DNA of 64,000 nt from NCBI RefSeq assembly GCF_018449525.1, contig NZ_JAAVUS010000001.1:186001-250000 (forward strand). Direction: 5' to 3'. Each line of letters starts with the position of its first letter. The first letter of the stretch is position 1. A model generated the notes under the pieces. That model ran no database searches and was not told the origin of the DNA. It saw only the letters and a program-made list of their open reading frames with translations. The stretch is from Bradyrhizobium sp. dw_78 (GTDB lineage Bacteria > Pseudomonadota > Alphaproteobacteria > Rhizobiales > Xanthobacteraceae). The translations under genes were made by a program, and so were the position numbers. Of this stretch, positions 26,766 through 34,935 are shown piece after piece.

Positions 26766-28073
26766 ATGACCATCACGGCAACGGCGCCGGTCGTCGGCAT
26801 GGAGCGGACGAACATGAACGCCATCGTGTTCGCCAGCAGCATCGGGACCATCATCGAATGGTATGATTTCCTGATCTACGCCACCGCGGCGGCGCTGGTT
26901 TTCAACAAGGCGTTCTTCCCGACCTTCGATCCGCTTGCCGGTACGCTTGCCGCGCTCGGCAGCTATGCGGTGGGCTTTGTGGCGCGGCCGCTGGGTGCTG
27001 CGCTGTTCGGTCATTTCGGCGACCGGCTCGGCCGCAAATCGATGCTGGTGCTGACGCTGTTCGTCATGGGGCTGAGCACCTTCTGCATCGGCCTGCTGCC
27101 GACTTACGCTTCCGTCGGGATCTTCGCGCCGATCCTTCTGATCCTGCTGCGCGTCGTCCAGGGCATCGGCCTCGGCGGCGAATGGGGCGGCGCTTCGCTG
27201 ATGGTGCTCGAACATGCGCCGGCCGAGAAGCGCGGCTTCTACACCAGCTTCGTGCAGGTCGGGTTTCCGATCGGGCTGGTGCTGGCGACCCTGGTGTTCT
27301 CGCTGGTCACCAGGCTGTCCGACGCCGACGTCGCCGCCTATGGCTGGCGCATTCCGTTCCTGGTCAGCATCATCCTGTTGGCGATCGGCACCTTCGTGCG
27401 CTCGCGCGTGCCCGAGACGCCGGTGTTCGAGGGCCTCAAGACCCGCGACAATCTTTCCGCCAATCCCTTTGCCGAGGCTGTCGGCAAGAACACCAAGCCG
27501 TTTTTGATCGCGGTCGGATTGAAGCTCTCCGAGGTGTCGTGGGTCTATATGCTCACGGTGTTCGTCGTGGTCTACGCCACCACCAAGCTCGGCCTGTCCA
27601 AGCCGATGATGCTCGATGCGGTTTTATACGCGGCGTTGCTGGAATTGATTACGCTGCCGCTGTTCGGCTGGCTGTCCGACCAGATCGGCCGACGGCCGCT
27701 GTTCATTCTCGGCGCGCTGTTCACGATCCTGTTCGCCTTCCCGCTGTTCTGGATGATGGAAAGCAAGAGCGCCGCGATCGTCTTCACTGCCATGATCATC
27801 GCGATGAATTTGGGCCACGGCCTGATGTTCGCGACCGAATCCGCCTACTTCCCCGAATTGTTCGGCCCGCGGGTACGCTACAGCGGCGCGACCTTCGGCT
27901 TTCAGCTTTCCGCGGCGATCGGCGGCGGCTTTGCGCCGATCGTCGCCACCGCGATGGCCGGCTATATCGGCGGCACCACCGGCGTCTCGATCATGCTGGT
28001 CGTGCTCGGGCTGATCACGCTGGCGGCCGCGCTCGCGGCGCGCGAGACCTTAGGGGGGTCGCTGACCGAATAG
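26766..28073 (+). CDS. MFS transporter, metabolite:H+ symporter (ProP/KgtP/ShiA-like)
   Basis: 435 residues, 12 predicted helices. The N-terminal SSIGTIIEWYDFLIYATAAAL is the hallmark of the MHS subfamily, and FGDRLGRKSMLVLTL is motif A. GGEWGGASLMVLEHAP and the later GWLSDQIGRRPLFILGA are also typical. Likely an uptake symporter for an organic acid, betaine or a related compound; the substrate is undetermined. The ATG at 26766 has GGAG upstream; a GTG at 26754 is an alternative. The following PfpI-like gene starts 3 bp after its stop and is probably cotranscribed. Confidence 0.92.
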   Translation: MTITATAPVVGMERTNMNAIVFASSIGTIIEWYDFLIYATAAALVFNKAFFPTFDPLAGTLAALGSYAVGFVARPLGAALFGHFGDRLGRKSMLVLTLFVMGLSTFCIGLLPTYASVGIFAPILLILLRVVQGIGLGGEWGGASLMVLEHAPAEKRGFYTSFVQVGFPIGLVLATLVFSLVTRLSDADVAAYGWRIPFLVSIILLAIGTFVRSRVPETPVFEGLKTRDNLSANPFAEAVGKNTKPFLIAVGLKLSEVSWVYMLTVFVVVYATTKLGLSKPMMLDAVLYAALLELITLPLFGWLSDQIGRRPLFILGALFTILFAFPLFWMMESKSAAIVFTAMIIAMNLGHGLMFATESAYFPELFGPRVRYSGATFGFQLSAAIGGGFAPIVATAMAGYIGGTTGVSIMLVVLGLITLAAALAARETLGGSLTE

Positions 28074-28076
28074 CCC

Positions 28077-28721
28077 ATGCTGTTCGGCATCTTCATCTAT
28101 GACGGTGTCGAGCCGATCGATCTGGCGACGTTCGGCGTGCTCTCGATGGCGCGCCGCATCGCGCCGGAAATCGAGATCTGCACCATCGCGCCGCGGGCGG
28201 GCGCGGTCGCGCTCGCCAACGGGCTGCAGGTCACCGCCGATTTCGGGATCGGCGAGGCGCCAGCTTGCGATCTCGTCATCGTCACCGGTGGCCCCGGCTG
28301 GTCCGCGCAGGCGGGCGCCACCGAGACGCTCGATTATATCAGGCGCGTTCATGCCTCCGGTCGCATCGCATCGGTCTGCACCGGCGGCATGATCCTGGCG
28401 GCGAGCGGCATACTCGACGGCGGCCCCGCGACCACCAAGCGCGAAGTGGTGCCGCCGGAAACATCGCCGCTCGAGGTGATGCGCGCGTCCTATCCGCGGA
28501 TCGAGGCGCGCGCGGCGATGCTGGTGGACCGCGGCGCGGTCGTCACCGGCGGCGGCGTTTCGCTCTGCATCGACACCACGCTTCATCTGCTGGCGGCCCT
28601 GCTCGGCCTGCACGTCGCCGACGAGACCGCGCGGATCATGGAATACCAGCGCGCATGGAAAGCCAATCGCGAAGGCTTTCCGCTCATTCAGAGTGCGATC
28701 GAGAAGCCAGATGAGGGTTAA
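28077..28721 (+). CDS. DJ-1/PfpI family protein (GATase1-like)
   Basis: 214 residues. It begins MLFGIFIYDGVEPIDLATFGVLSMA and has a nucleophile elbow ASVCTGGMILAASGIL (Cys near residue 101), then TGGGVSLCIDTTLHLL. These match the DJ-1/PfpI proteins that resemble the sensor domain of GATase1-AraC regulators, or isonitrile hydratase. No DNA-binding domain is fused. It lies 3 bp after the MHS symporter, so it may act on the imported compound. Enzyme activity is unknown. Confidence 0.88.
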   Translation: MLFGIFIYDGVEPIDLATFGVLSMARRIAPEIEICTIAPRAGAVALANGLQVTADFGIGEAPACDLVIVTGGPGWSAQAGATETLDYIRRVHASGRIASVCTGGMILAASGILDGGPATTKREVVPPETSPLEVMRASYPRIEARAAMLVDRGAVVTGGGVSLCIDTTLHLLAALLGLHVADETARIMEYQRAWKANREGFPLIQSAIEKPDEG

Positions 28722-28744
28722 GTTGGATCGTCCGCGCAAGTCTG

Positions 28745-28864
28745 CTCCCTCTCCCGTGGGGAGAGGGGTAGGGTGAGGGCGTACGGTCTATCGTTGTCCG
28801 TAACACCTCACCGAGATCGCATCTCTCGATGCGATCTGACCTCTCCCAATGGGAGAGGTGAAGG
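28745..28864. repeat. Dispersed palindromic repeat (CTCTCCC family)
   Basis: Left arm CTCTCCCGTGGGGAGAGG and right arm CCTCTCCCAATGGGAGAGG are each palindromic, and an inner hairpin GATCGCATC/GATGCGATC lies between them. A related unit is at 43247-43337. It fills the left half of the gap between the PfpI-like gene and the MocR gene; the genes converge here, so it may serve as a bidirectional stop. Confidence 0.7.
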
Positions 28865-28892
28865 AAACGTTCGGATAGGCTGATCTGATTGG

Positions 28893-29000
28893 TCTAGAGC
28901 GGGATGACTTTTTCTTCCGAATCGTCTTCCAGCTCTAACTTTCTGTTTGAGCATGATCTTTTCGGAAAACCGGTTTCCACTTTTCCGGATCATGCTCTAG
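28893..29000. repeat. Dispersed palindromic repeat (CTCTAG family)
   Basis: Bounded by TCTAGAGC at the left and GCTCTAG at the right. The inner parts GAGCATGATC and GATCATGCTC are inverted, around GGAAAACCGGTTTCCACTTT. It is the same family as 15644-15712. It ends about 14 bp from the stop codon of the MocR-type gene. Confidence 0.75.
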
Positions 29001-29013
29001 CAATCATCGCGTA

Positions 29014-30396
29014 CTAAAGAAACGCCGATGCCAGCGCCGGCGCTTCCTCCAGCGCGTGCGTCATATATTCCAGCCCGGCCGCCAGCCGCGGGCGGGTGAT
29101 CGGGCCGCCGAGACACACGCGCACCGCTTCCGGCGGTGGCCCGGCGGCCGTGAACGCGTCGCTGGCGACGACGCCGATCGCGGTCGAGCGCATATGCTCG
29201 ACGAAGGCCGCGCGATTCCACAGGCTTGGCAGTTCGAGCCAGATGTTGAAGCTCAGCGGGTCGCTTCGATAAATCCCCTTCGGCAGGATCTCCGAGACCA
29301 GCTTCTGCCGCGCGGTGGTCTCGTGGCGGATGAAGCGCAGCAGCGTGTCGGCGGTGCCATCCTCGATCCATCGTGTCACCAGCGCGACCGTGAACGGCGA
29401 GGCCATCACGGTCGCGGCGCGCAGCGCCGCCGCGAACGGCCAGGTCGAGCGGGTGTCGGGAGCGACGACGTAAGCGGCGCGAAGCCCGGCGCCGATGCAT
29501 TTGGCAAGTCCCGCGACATGCCAGGTCTGGTCGGGCGCGATCGAGGCAAAGGGGGCGTGACCGTGGGCCGGGATGAAACCGTAGGCGTCGTCCTCGATCA
29601 GCGGCAGCTTGAAGCGGCGCGCCGTCGCCGCGATATCGCGCCGCCGCTGATCGCTGATGGTCAGCGTCGTCGGGTTCTGCAAGGTCGGGTTGAGGTAGAG
29701 CGCCTTGGGCTTGATCTTCTTGCAGGCGTCGGCCAGCGCATCGACCTCGATGCCTTCGTCGTCCATCGGCAGCCCGACCAGCTTCAGCCCGAGCTGGGCC
29801 GCGATCGACCGGATGCCGGGATAGGTGAGGGCTTCGCACAGCACCGTGTCGCCGGTCTTGGCGAGAATGGTCAGGATCGCGAGCAGCGCCGGATGCGCGC
29901 CGGGCGACACGAAGATGCGTTCCTGCGCCGGCACCAGCGCGCGGCGGCCGAGCCAGCTTGAGGCCGCATCCTTGTCGGCCTGGGTGCCGCCGAGCCCCTG
30001 GTAGCGCAGCAGCGAGACGATATCGCGCGACACATATTCGACGCCGGCCTGCATGCGTTCGATCAGTTCGGGATCGTCAGGCTCCGGCGGCAGGTTCATC
30101 GAAAAATCGACCGGACGCGGCGGCAGCGCCGGCTGGCCGCGGCGCGGCTTCGGCCGGTCGCGAACGAAGGTTCCTTGTCCGACTCTGGATTCGATCAGGC
30201 CGCGTTTCTGCGCCTCGACATAGCCGCGGGCGACCGTGGTGAAATCGACGTCGAGGCGTTTGGCGAGCTTGCGCTGCGGCGGCAGCCGGTCGCCGATCGC
30301 CAATCGCCCGGCGCCGATATCGTCGGCAATGGCGTCGGCGATGGCGAGGTAACGCGGCTTGTCGCTGGTCGCGATGTCAGGAGTCCAGTCGGCCAT
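29014..30396 (-). CDS. MocR-type regulator (GntR helix-turn-helix fused to a PLP aminotransferase domain)
   Basis: 460 residues. The N-terminal GntR winged helix (about residues 14-80) has GDRLPPQRKLAKRLDVDFTTVARGY. The C-terminal fold-type I aminotransferase domain starts near residue 115. The likely PLP lysine is K299 in HVAGLAKCIGAGLRAAYV, and LYLNPTLQNPT is the Asn-Pro motif. Such proteins usually activate a neighbouring promoter in response to an amine or PLP vitamer. It is divergent from the Nit1C-type cluster, with 343 bp between the starts, and direct repeats in that gap are candidate binding sites. That it controls the cluster is an inference from position. Confidence 0.92.
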   Translation of the reverse strand: MADWTPDIATSDKPRYLAIADAIADDIGAGRLAIGDRLPPQRKLAKRLDVDFTTVARGYVEAQKRGLIESRVGQGTFVRDRPKPRRGQPALPPRPVDFSMNLPPEPDDPELIERMQAGVEYVSRDIVSLLRYQGLGGTQADKDAASSWLGRRALVPAQERIFVSPGAHPALLAILTILAKTGDTVLCEALTYPGIRSIAAQLGLKLVGLPMDDEGIEVDALADACKKIKPKALYLNPTLQNPTTLTISDQRRRDIAATARRFKLPLIEDDAYGFIPAHGHAPFASIAPDQTWHVAGLAKCIGAGLRAAYVVAPDTRSTWPFAAALRAATVMASPFTVALVTRWIEDGTADTLLRFIRHETTARQKLVSEILPKGIYRSDPLSFNIWLELPSLWNRAAFVEHMRSTAIGVVASDAFTAAGPPPEAVRVCLGGPITRPRLAAGLEYMTHALEEAPALASAFL

Positions 30397-30423
30397 AATT
30401 TCTCAACATTCGGAGCGTCGATT

Positions 30424-30432
30424 ATTGACTGT
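30424..30432 (+). promoter_or_regulatory. Single ATTGACTGT copy close to the MocR gene start
   Basis: Matches the repeat motif ATTGA(A/C)TGT found three times at 30610-30641. It sits about 28 bp upstream of the MocR start codon, where a bound regulator could repress its own gene. One 9-bp match alone could be chance; the other copies make it worth noting. Confidence 0.35.
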
Positions 30433-30525
30433 ATATTGTTGCACACATCGATTTCCAATGCGTCTTTTTACCGAGGTTGTAAAGGCGGCGCCGGCGCGTT
30501 TTGACCGGTTCCCTCAGCCGACCGT

Positions 30526-30542
30526 TGCACACTTGAAATGCA
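30526..30542 (+). promoter_or_regulatory. Possible NtrC-like enhancer site
   Basis: TGCACACTTGAAATGCA has the half-sites TGCAC and TGCA at the spacing of the NtrC consensus TGCAC-N8-TGCA. It lies about 130 bp upstream of the sigma-54 -24 element, a usual enhancer distance. The right half is ATGCA rather than GTGCA, so the match is imperfect. Confidence 0.35.
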
Positions 30543-30601
30543 GGCCGCACAAGATTTCTACGCATTTTTTTGCGGCAGGGTTTTCGCTCCCGTCAGAAAT
30601 C

Positions 30602-30641
30602 CATTCAAGATTGAATGTGTAATTGAATGTAAATTGACTGT
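30602..30641 (+). promoter_or_regulatory. Direct-repeat operator candidate for the MocR-type regulator
   Basis: ATTGAATGT at 30610-30618, ATTGAATGT at 30622-30630 and ATTGACTGT at 30633-30641 are spaced 11-12 bp apart, about one helix turn. The first copy also forms an inverted pair with CATTCAA at 30602-30608. MocR regulators characterised elsewhere bind direct repeats. The block ends 29 bp before the sigma-54 promoter. Confidence 0.5.
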
Positions 30642-30670
30642 TTTGATGACGGGTTGTGCAAAACATCAAT

Positions 30671-30686
30671 TGGCACGTCCGTTGCA
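30671..30686 (+). promoter_or_regulatory. Sigma-54 (RpoN) promoter of the Nit1C-type cluster
   Basis: TGGCACGTCCGTTGCA matches the -24/-12 consensus TGGCACG-N4-TTGCA at every defined position, with GG and GC at the required spacing. The expected start of transcription is about 11-12 bp downstream, near 30697. That leaves a leader of roughly 40 bases before the ATG at 30740. It implies control by an enhancer-binding protein, in line with the nitrogen link of this gene family. Confidence 0.85.
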
Positions 30687-30739
30687 ATATTTGCTGGTGC
30701 GCCCGGCCAACGCTCCGGGGCCAAAGCAAGGAGTGCAAC

Positions 30740-31222
30740 ATGCCAGCCGTCACCAAGCCCGCGCACCAGAAGGGCGATTATCTCGTCGATTACGAGCAGA
30801 AGGTTTTCGAAGACATCAAGGCCAAGCCCGGCGAAAAGGCGCTTGTCACCTTTCACACGGTCGCGTTCGAAGGCTCGATCGGTTTCGTCAACATGCTGCA
30901 AGCCACGCGCCTGATGCGCAAAGGCTTCGAGACCTCGATCCTGCTTTACGGCCCCGGCGTCACGCTCGGCGTGCAGCGCGGCTTTCCGAAGCTCGGCGAC
31001 GAAGCCTTTCCCGGCCACCAGAATTTCAACAACACGCTGACCAAGTTCATGACCGAGGGCGGCAAGGTCTATGCGTGCCGCTTCGCGCTGCAGGCGCTGT
31101 ATGGCCACGGAGAGCCGTCGCTGATCCCCGGCATCACCCCGATCAGTCCGCTCGATGTGCTGGATCTGATGCTGATCCATCGTAACGAAAACGCTTTCAT
31201 ATTGAACACCTGGACTCTCTGA
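30740..31222 (+). CDS. MSMEG_0572/Sll0783 family nitrogen-starvation response protein
   Basis: 160-residue cytoplasmic protein, first gene of the Nit1C-type cluster. Recognised from [39 protein letters not shown] (about residues 34-72), [14 protein letters not shown] and the ending [21 protein letters not shown] segment (here [14 protein letters not shown]). It resembles DsrE-like folds, but function is unknown. In Synechocystis the orthologue Sll0783 is induced by nitrogen starvation and needed for polyhydroxybutyrate build-up, as I recall from the literature. The ATG at 30740 follows CAAGGAG. A sigma-54 promoter lies 54 bp upstream. Confidence 0.9.
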   Translation: MPAVTKPAHQKGDYLVDYEQKVFEDIKAKPGEKALVTFHTVAFEGSIGFVNMLQATRLMRKGFETSILLYGPGVTLGVQRGFPKLGDEAFPGHQNFNNTLTKFMTEGGKVYACRFALQALYGHGEPSLIPGITPISPLDVLDLMLIHRNENAFILNTWTL

Positions 31223-31285
31223 GCTTCCGGACTCTCTGAGGATCTGGACGCCCTGACGGGCAACGCCGGAAAAGACGAGGCGCGC

Positions 31286-32347
31286 ATGGCTGAGAAACCG
31301 AAAATCAGGGTCGCCGCGGTGCAGATCGCGCCCGATCTCGATACGCCGACGGGGACGCTTGACCGCGTCCTCGCCGCGACCGCCGAAGCGGCGGGCAAGG
31401 GCGCGCGTCTCGTCGTGTTTCCCGAGACCTTCGTGCCCTGGTATCCGTACTTCTCGTTCATCCGTCCGCCGATGCTCTCCGGCGCCGAGCATATCGATCT
31501 CTACGACAACGCAGTCGCCGTCCCCGGTCCGGTCACGGAAGCGGTGGCGGCGGCGGCGCGGCGGCACAACATCGTGGTCGTGCTCGGCGTCAACGAGCGC
31601 GACCACGGTACGCTCTACAATGCGCAACTGATTTTCAACGCCGACGGCGGTCTTGTTCTCAAGCGCCGCAAGATCACGCCGACATTCCATGAGCGCATGA
31701 TCTGGGGGCAGGGCGACGGCTCCGGGCTGAAGGTCGTCGATACATCGGTGGGGCGGATCGGCGCGCTGGCCTGCTGGGAGCATTACAATCCGCTCGCCCG
31801 CTACGCGCTGATGGCGCAGCACGAGGAAATCCACGTCGCGCAGTTTCCGGGCTCGCTGGTCGGGCAGATCTTCGCCGACCAGATCGAGGTGACGATCCGG
31901 CATCACGCGCTGGAAAGTGGCTGTTTCGTCGTCAATGCCACCGGTTGGCTGACCGAGGAGCAGATCGCCAAGATCTCGCCCGAGGAAGGCCCGCGCCGCG
32001 GCCTTCGCGGCGGCTGCATGACGGCGATCATCTCGCCGGAAGGCAACCACATCGTTCCGCCGCTGATTTCGGGCGAAGGCATTCTGCTCGCCGATCTCGA
32101 CATGGCGCTGATCGTCAAGCGCAAGCGGATGATGGATTCGGTCGGCCATTATGCGAGGCCCGAACTGCTGTCGCTGCTGTGGGACGACCGCGCCACTGCG
32201 CCGATGCACCTATCGCACCCGATACCGTCTTTCTCCACCTCAGGAGGATATTCCGATGAAACCGATCCTGGCTTCCGAGCAACCGAGGCCGATGCCGACC
32301 GAGCAGCTGATCAACGAGTTGCAGTCGTTCGGGGTTCGTCTCGTTGA
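31286..32347 (+). CDS. Nitrilase of the Nit1C cluster (Nit6803-like)
   Basis: 353-residue carbon-nitrogen hydrolase that converts nitriles to carboxylic acids and ammonia. The Glu-Lys-Cys triad is E47 in [13 protein letters not shown]129 in KRRKITPT and C163 in [10 protein letters not shown]. It is the bacterial nitrilase type found in Nit1C clusters, represented by Synechocystis Nit6803. It lies 63 bp after the MSMEG_0572 gene. The last 31 codons run 92 bp into the radical SAM gene in another frame, giving a tail (SDETDPGF to the end) that is rich in Asp and Arg and may not be part of the fold. The natural substrate is unknown. Confidence 0.95.
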   Translation: MAEKPKIRVAAVQIAPDLDTPTGTLDRVLAATAEAAGKGARLVVFPETFVPWYPYFSFIRPPMLSGAEHIDLYDNAVAVPGPVTEAVAAAARRHNIVVVLGVNERDHGTLYNAQLIFNADGGLVLKRRKITPTFHERMIWGQGDGSGLKVVDTSVGRIGALACWEHYNPLARYALMAQHEEIHVAQFPGSLVGQIFADQIEVTIRHHALESGCFVVNATGWLTEEQIAKISPEEGPRRGLRGGCMTAIISPEGNHIVPPLISGEGILLADLDMALIVKRKRMMDSVGHYARPELLSLLWDDRATAPMHLSHPIPSFSTSGGYSDETDPGFRATEADADRAADQRVAVVRGSSR

Positions 32348-33392
32348 TCCCAAGGCCGGCGGCGACAGCCGCCGCGGCGGGGCCGGTCCTTCCGATCACA
32401 TGCCGATGACGATCGGCGGCGCGACGGTGATGATCCCGGTGCATAACGCGCCGGCGTTCGAGAGCCCCTATGTCGTCGACAGGCCCGACGGGCTTGGCCA
32501 CAGCCGGGTCAGCCGCGACGGCGCCGTGATCGGCGAGGTGAAATTCCAGCTGCGGCCGCGCTTCTACGAGCGCTCGACCACCGATGGCATTCCCTATTCC
32601 AAGATCGCCACGCTGCATGGCCGCGACGTGCTGGCGACGACGATCCTGCAGACCTGCATCCGCTACCAGAGCCGGACTAAGACGTGCCAGTTCTGCGCCA
32701 TCGGCCAGTCGCTCGCCGCCGGCCGCACCATCGAGCGCAAGACACCCGAACAGCTCGGCGAGGTCGCAAAAGCCGCCGTCGAACTCGACGGCGTCACGCA
32801 TATGGTGATGACGACCGGCACGCCGCCCGGCCGCGACCGCGGCGCCAGGATCCTGTGCGAGAGTGCGATCGGCGTCAAAGCCGCGGTCGATCTCCCGATC
32901 CAGGGCCAATGCGAGCCGCCCGACGACGACATCTGGTTCACGCGGATGCGCGAGGCCGGCATCGATACGCTCGGCATGCATCTGGAAGCGGTCACCGAAC
33001 AAGTCCGCGCCCGCATCATGCCGGGCAAGGCGCAGGTGTCGGTCGAACGCTATTTCAGCGCGTTTGAGGCCGCGGTGCCGGTGTTCGGCCGCGGCCAGGT
33101 CTCGACCTATATTCTCGCTGGCCTCGGCGACAGCAGCGAAGAGATTCTTGGCGTTTGCGCGCGGCTGGTCGCTGTCGGCGTCTATCCCTTCGTGGTGCCG
33201 TTCGTGCCGATCTCGGGCACGCCGCTGGAGAGCCATCCGACGCCACCGCCGTCCTTCATGCACGGCATCCTCGCGCCGCTCGCCGACATGCTGGTCAAGG
33301 CCGGCCTGCAATCGAGCCAGATCAAGGCCGGCTGCGGCAAATGCGGCGCGTGCTCGGCGTTATCGAGCTACGAGAGAAGGATCGGCGCATGA
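32256..33392 (+). CDS. MSMEG_0568 family radical SAM protein (Nit1C cluster)
   Basis: 378 residues, with a strong AGGAGG ribosome-binding site before the ATG at 32256. It belongs to the biotin-synthase-like radical SAM superfamily, but the cluster cysteines are spaced C134-x9-C144-x2-C147 ([20 protein letters not shown]) instead of CX3CX2C. A second group C360, C363, C366 (GCGKCGAC) at the C-terminus could hold another iron-sulfur cluster. The reaction is unknown. It overlaps the nitrilase by 92 bp and the GNAT gene by 4 bp. The MSMEG_0568 assignment rests on gene order plus this cysteine pattern. Confidence 0.92.
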   Translation: MKPILASEQPRPMPTEQLINELQSFGVRLVDPKAGGDSRRGGAGPSDHMPMTIGGATVMIPVHNAPAFESPYVVDRPDGLGHSRVSRDGAVIGEVKFQLRPRFYERSTTDGIPYSKIATLHGRDVLATTILQTCIRYQSRTKTCQFCAIGQSLAAGRTIERKTPEQLGEVAKAAVELDGVTHMVMTTGTPPGRDRGARILCESAIGVKAAVDLPIQGQCEPPDDDIWFTRMREAGIDTLGMHLEAVTEQVRARIMPGKAQVSVERYFSAFEAAVPVFGRGQVSTYILAGLGDSSEEILGVCARLVAVGVYPFVVPFVPISGTPLESHPTPPPSFMHGILAPLADMLVKAGLQSSQIKAGCGKCGACSALSSYERRIGA

Positions 33393-33937
33393 TCTTCGAA
33401 CCCTACAAGCCGTTTCTGGCCAGCGCCTATCAGATCAAGTTCGCCACGGAAGCCTGGGAAAAGCGCGGCGCCGCGGCGCTGCGGCGCCAGGTGTTCTGCA
33501 CCGAGCAGGGGTTGTTCGAGGCTGACGACCGTGACGCCATCGATGACACGGCGATTTCGATCGTCGCGATTTCACTGTTCGGCATCGCGCCCGACGCGGT
33601 GGTCGGCACGGTCCGCATCCATCGACAGCCCGAGGATCCCGGTATCTGGTGGGGTTCGCGGCTGGCGGTTTCAGCGCAATATCGCCGGCTGGGCGCGGTC
33701 GGCAGCGGGCTTATTCGCCTGGCGGTCGCCTCGGCCCATGCGCGCGGCTGCCATACCTTCCTCGGCAACATCCAGAGCCAGAATGCCGATCTCTTTCACC
33801 GCATGCATTGGAGCACGCTGGATGAGATCGAGTTGCACGGCAAGCCGCATCACCGGATGCAGGCGGACCTGGATTTCTACCCGCCGTTCGCCGAGCCCGA
33901 GATCGGGTTCCTCTCGCTGCCGAAGCTGGCCGCATGA
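33389..33937 (+). CDS. MSMEG_0567 family GNAT N-acyltransferase (Nit1C cluster)
   Basis: 182-residue GNAT-fold protein. The acyl-CoA loop region reads RLAVSAQYRRLGAVGSGLIRLAVASAHARGC (about residues 90-120). The N-terminus FEPYKPFLASAYQIKFATEAWEKRGAAALRRQVFCTEQGLF is diagnostic for the Nit1C member. Its stop overlaps the start of the AIR-synthase-like gene by 4 bp. In some genomes this domain is fused to that next protein; here the two are separate. Substrate unknown. Confidence 0.9.
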   Translation: MIFEPYKPFLASAYQIKFATEAWEKRGAAALRRQVFCTEQGLFEADDRDAIDDTAISIVAISLFGIAPDAVVGTVRIHRQPEDPGIWWGSRLAVSAQYRRLGAVGSGLIRLAVASAHARGCHTFLGNIQSQNADLFHRMHWSTLDEIELHGKPHHRMQADLDFYPPFAEPEIGFLSLPKLAA

Positions 33938-34935
33938 TGCCCGGCCAGTTCGCCATAACCGCGCTTGCCGAGCGGCTGCGCCGCTCCGGCGGCATCGCGG
34001 CCAAGGGCGATATCGCGCTGGTCGCCACATCGCTGGGGCTGTCCGGCGATGATGTCATTGCCGTCGGCGATGATTGCGCCGCGATCCCCGACGGTGATGG
34101 CTACCTGCTGTTCGCCATCGAAGGCTTCATGAACGAATTCGTCGCCGGCGATCCCTGGTTCGCCGGCTGGTGCGGGGCGATGGTCAATATCTCCGACATC
34201 GCCGCGATGGGCGGGCGGCCGATCGCCATCGTTAACGCGATCTGGGCCAATGGCGAAGCCAATGCCGCGCCGGTGCTGAAGGGATTGAAAGAGGCGGCGA
34301 AGGCCTACCATGTTCCGGTCGTCGGCGGCCACACCAACATCCGGACCGATCGCGGCCAATTGTCGGTCGCGATCCTTGGCCGCGCTAAAAAATTGCTGAC
34401 CAGTTTCGACGCCGAGCCCGGCGATGAATTGATCGCCGCGGTCGATCTGCGCGGCCGCTACCGCGAGCCGTTCTCGAACTGGGAAGCCGCGACCGAAGCG
34501 CCGCCGGCACGGCTGCGCGGCGATCTTGAACTCTTGCCCATGATCGCCGAAGCCGCACTTTGCCGCGCCGCCAAGGACATCAGCCAGGGCGGCATCGTTG
34601 GCACCGCCGCGATGCTGGCCGAGTGCTCCGGCGTCGCCATCGATATCGACCTGCGTTCGATTCCGAAGCCGGCCGGCGCGCCGCTGGAACGTTGGCTGCT
34701 CACCTTCCCGAGCTTCGGCTATCTGCTGTCGGTGAAACCGGGGAATGCTGCCGAGACGATCGCGTGTTTCGCGGGCCGCGGCATTGCGGCGGCGAGGATC
34801 GGAGCCGTCTCGCGCGGCAGCCGGGTCAGCATCGGTGACGGAACCTCGAGCGAGACGATCTGGGATTTTGCGCAGAAGCCGCTGATCGGCGCCGGCCGGA
34901 GCAGGACACCGTCGACGATGGAGGCGGTTGCATGA
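33934..34935 (+). CDS. Sll0787-family AIR-synthase-like protein (Nit1C cluster)
   Basis: 333 residues related to PurM/SelD/ThiL ATP-binding enzymes. VIAVGDDCAAIPDGDGYLLFAIEG (about residues 41-64) carries the N-terminal metal/ATP Asp pair, and NISDIAAMGGRPIAIVNAIW and VVGGHTNIRTDRGQLSVAILG follow. SQGGIVGTAAMLAECSGV lies in the C-terminal domain. Such folds activate an amide or carboxyl group with ATP; the partner in this pathway is unknown. It is coupled by 4-bp overlaps to both neighbours. Confidence 0.92.
   Translation: MMPGQFAITALAERLRRSGGIAAKGDIALVATSLGLSGDDVIAVGDDCAAIPDGDGYLLFAIEGFMNEFVAGDPWFAGWCGAMVNISDIAAMGGRPIAIVNAIWANGEANAAPVLKGLKEAAKAYHVPVVGGHTNIRTDRGQLSVAILGRAKKLLTSFDAEPGDELIAAVDLRGRYREPFSNWEAATEAPPARLRGDLELLPMIAEAALCRAAKDISQGGIVGTAAMLAECSGVAIDIDLRSIPKPAGAPLERWLLTFPSFGYLLSVKPGNAAETIACFAGRGIAAARIGAVSRGSRVSIGDGTSSETIWDFAQKPLIGAGRSRTPSTMEAVA

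Noticed and set aside
30605..32209. 534-codon open frame on the minus strand across the Nit1C genes
   Set aside because: It is antisense to the MSMEG_0572 and nitrilase genes, both supported by catalytic motifs; long antisense frames are common in G/C-rich coding DNA.
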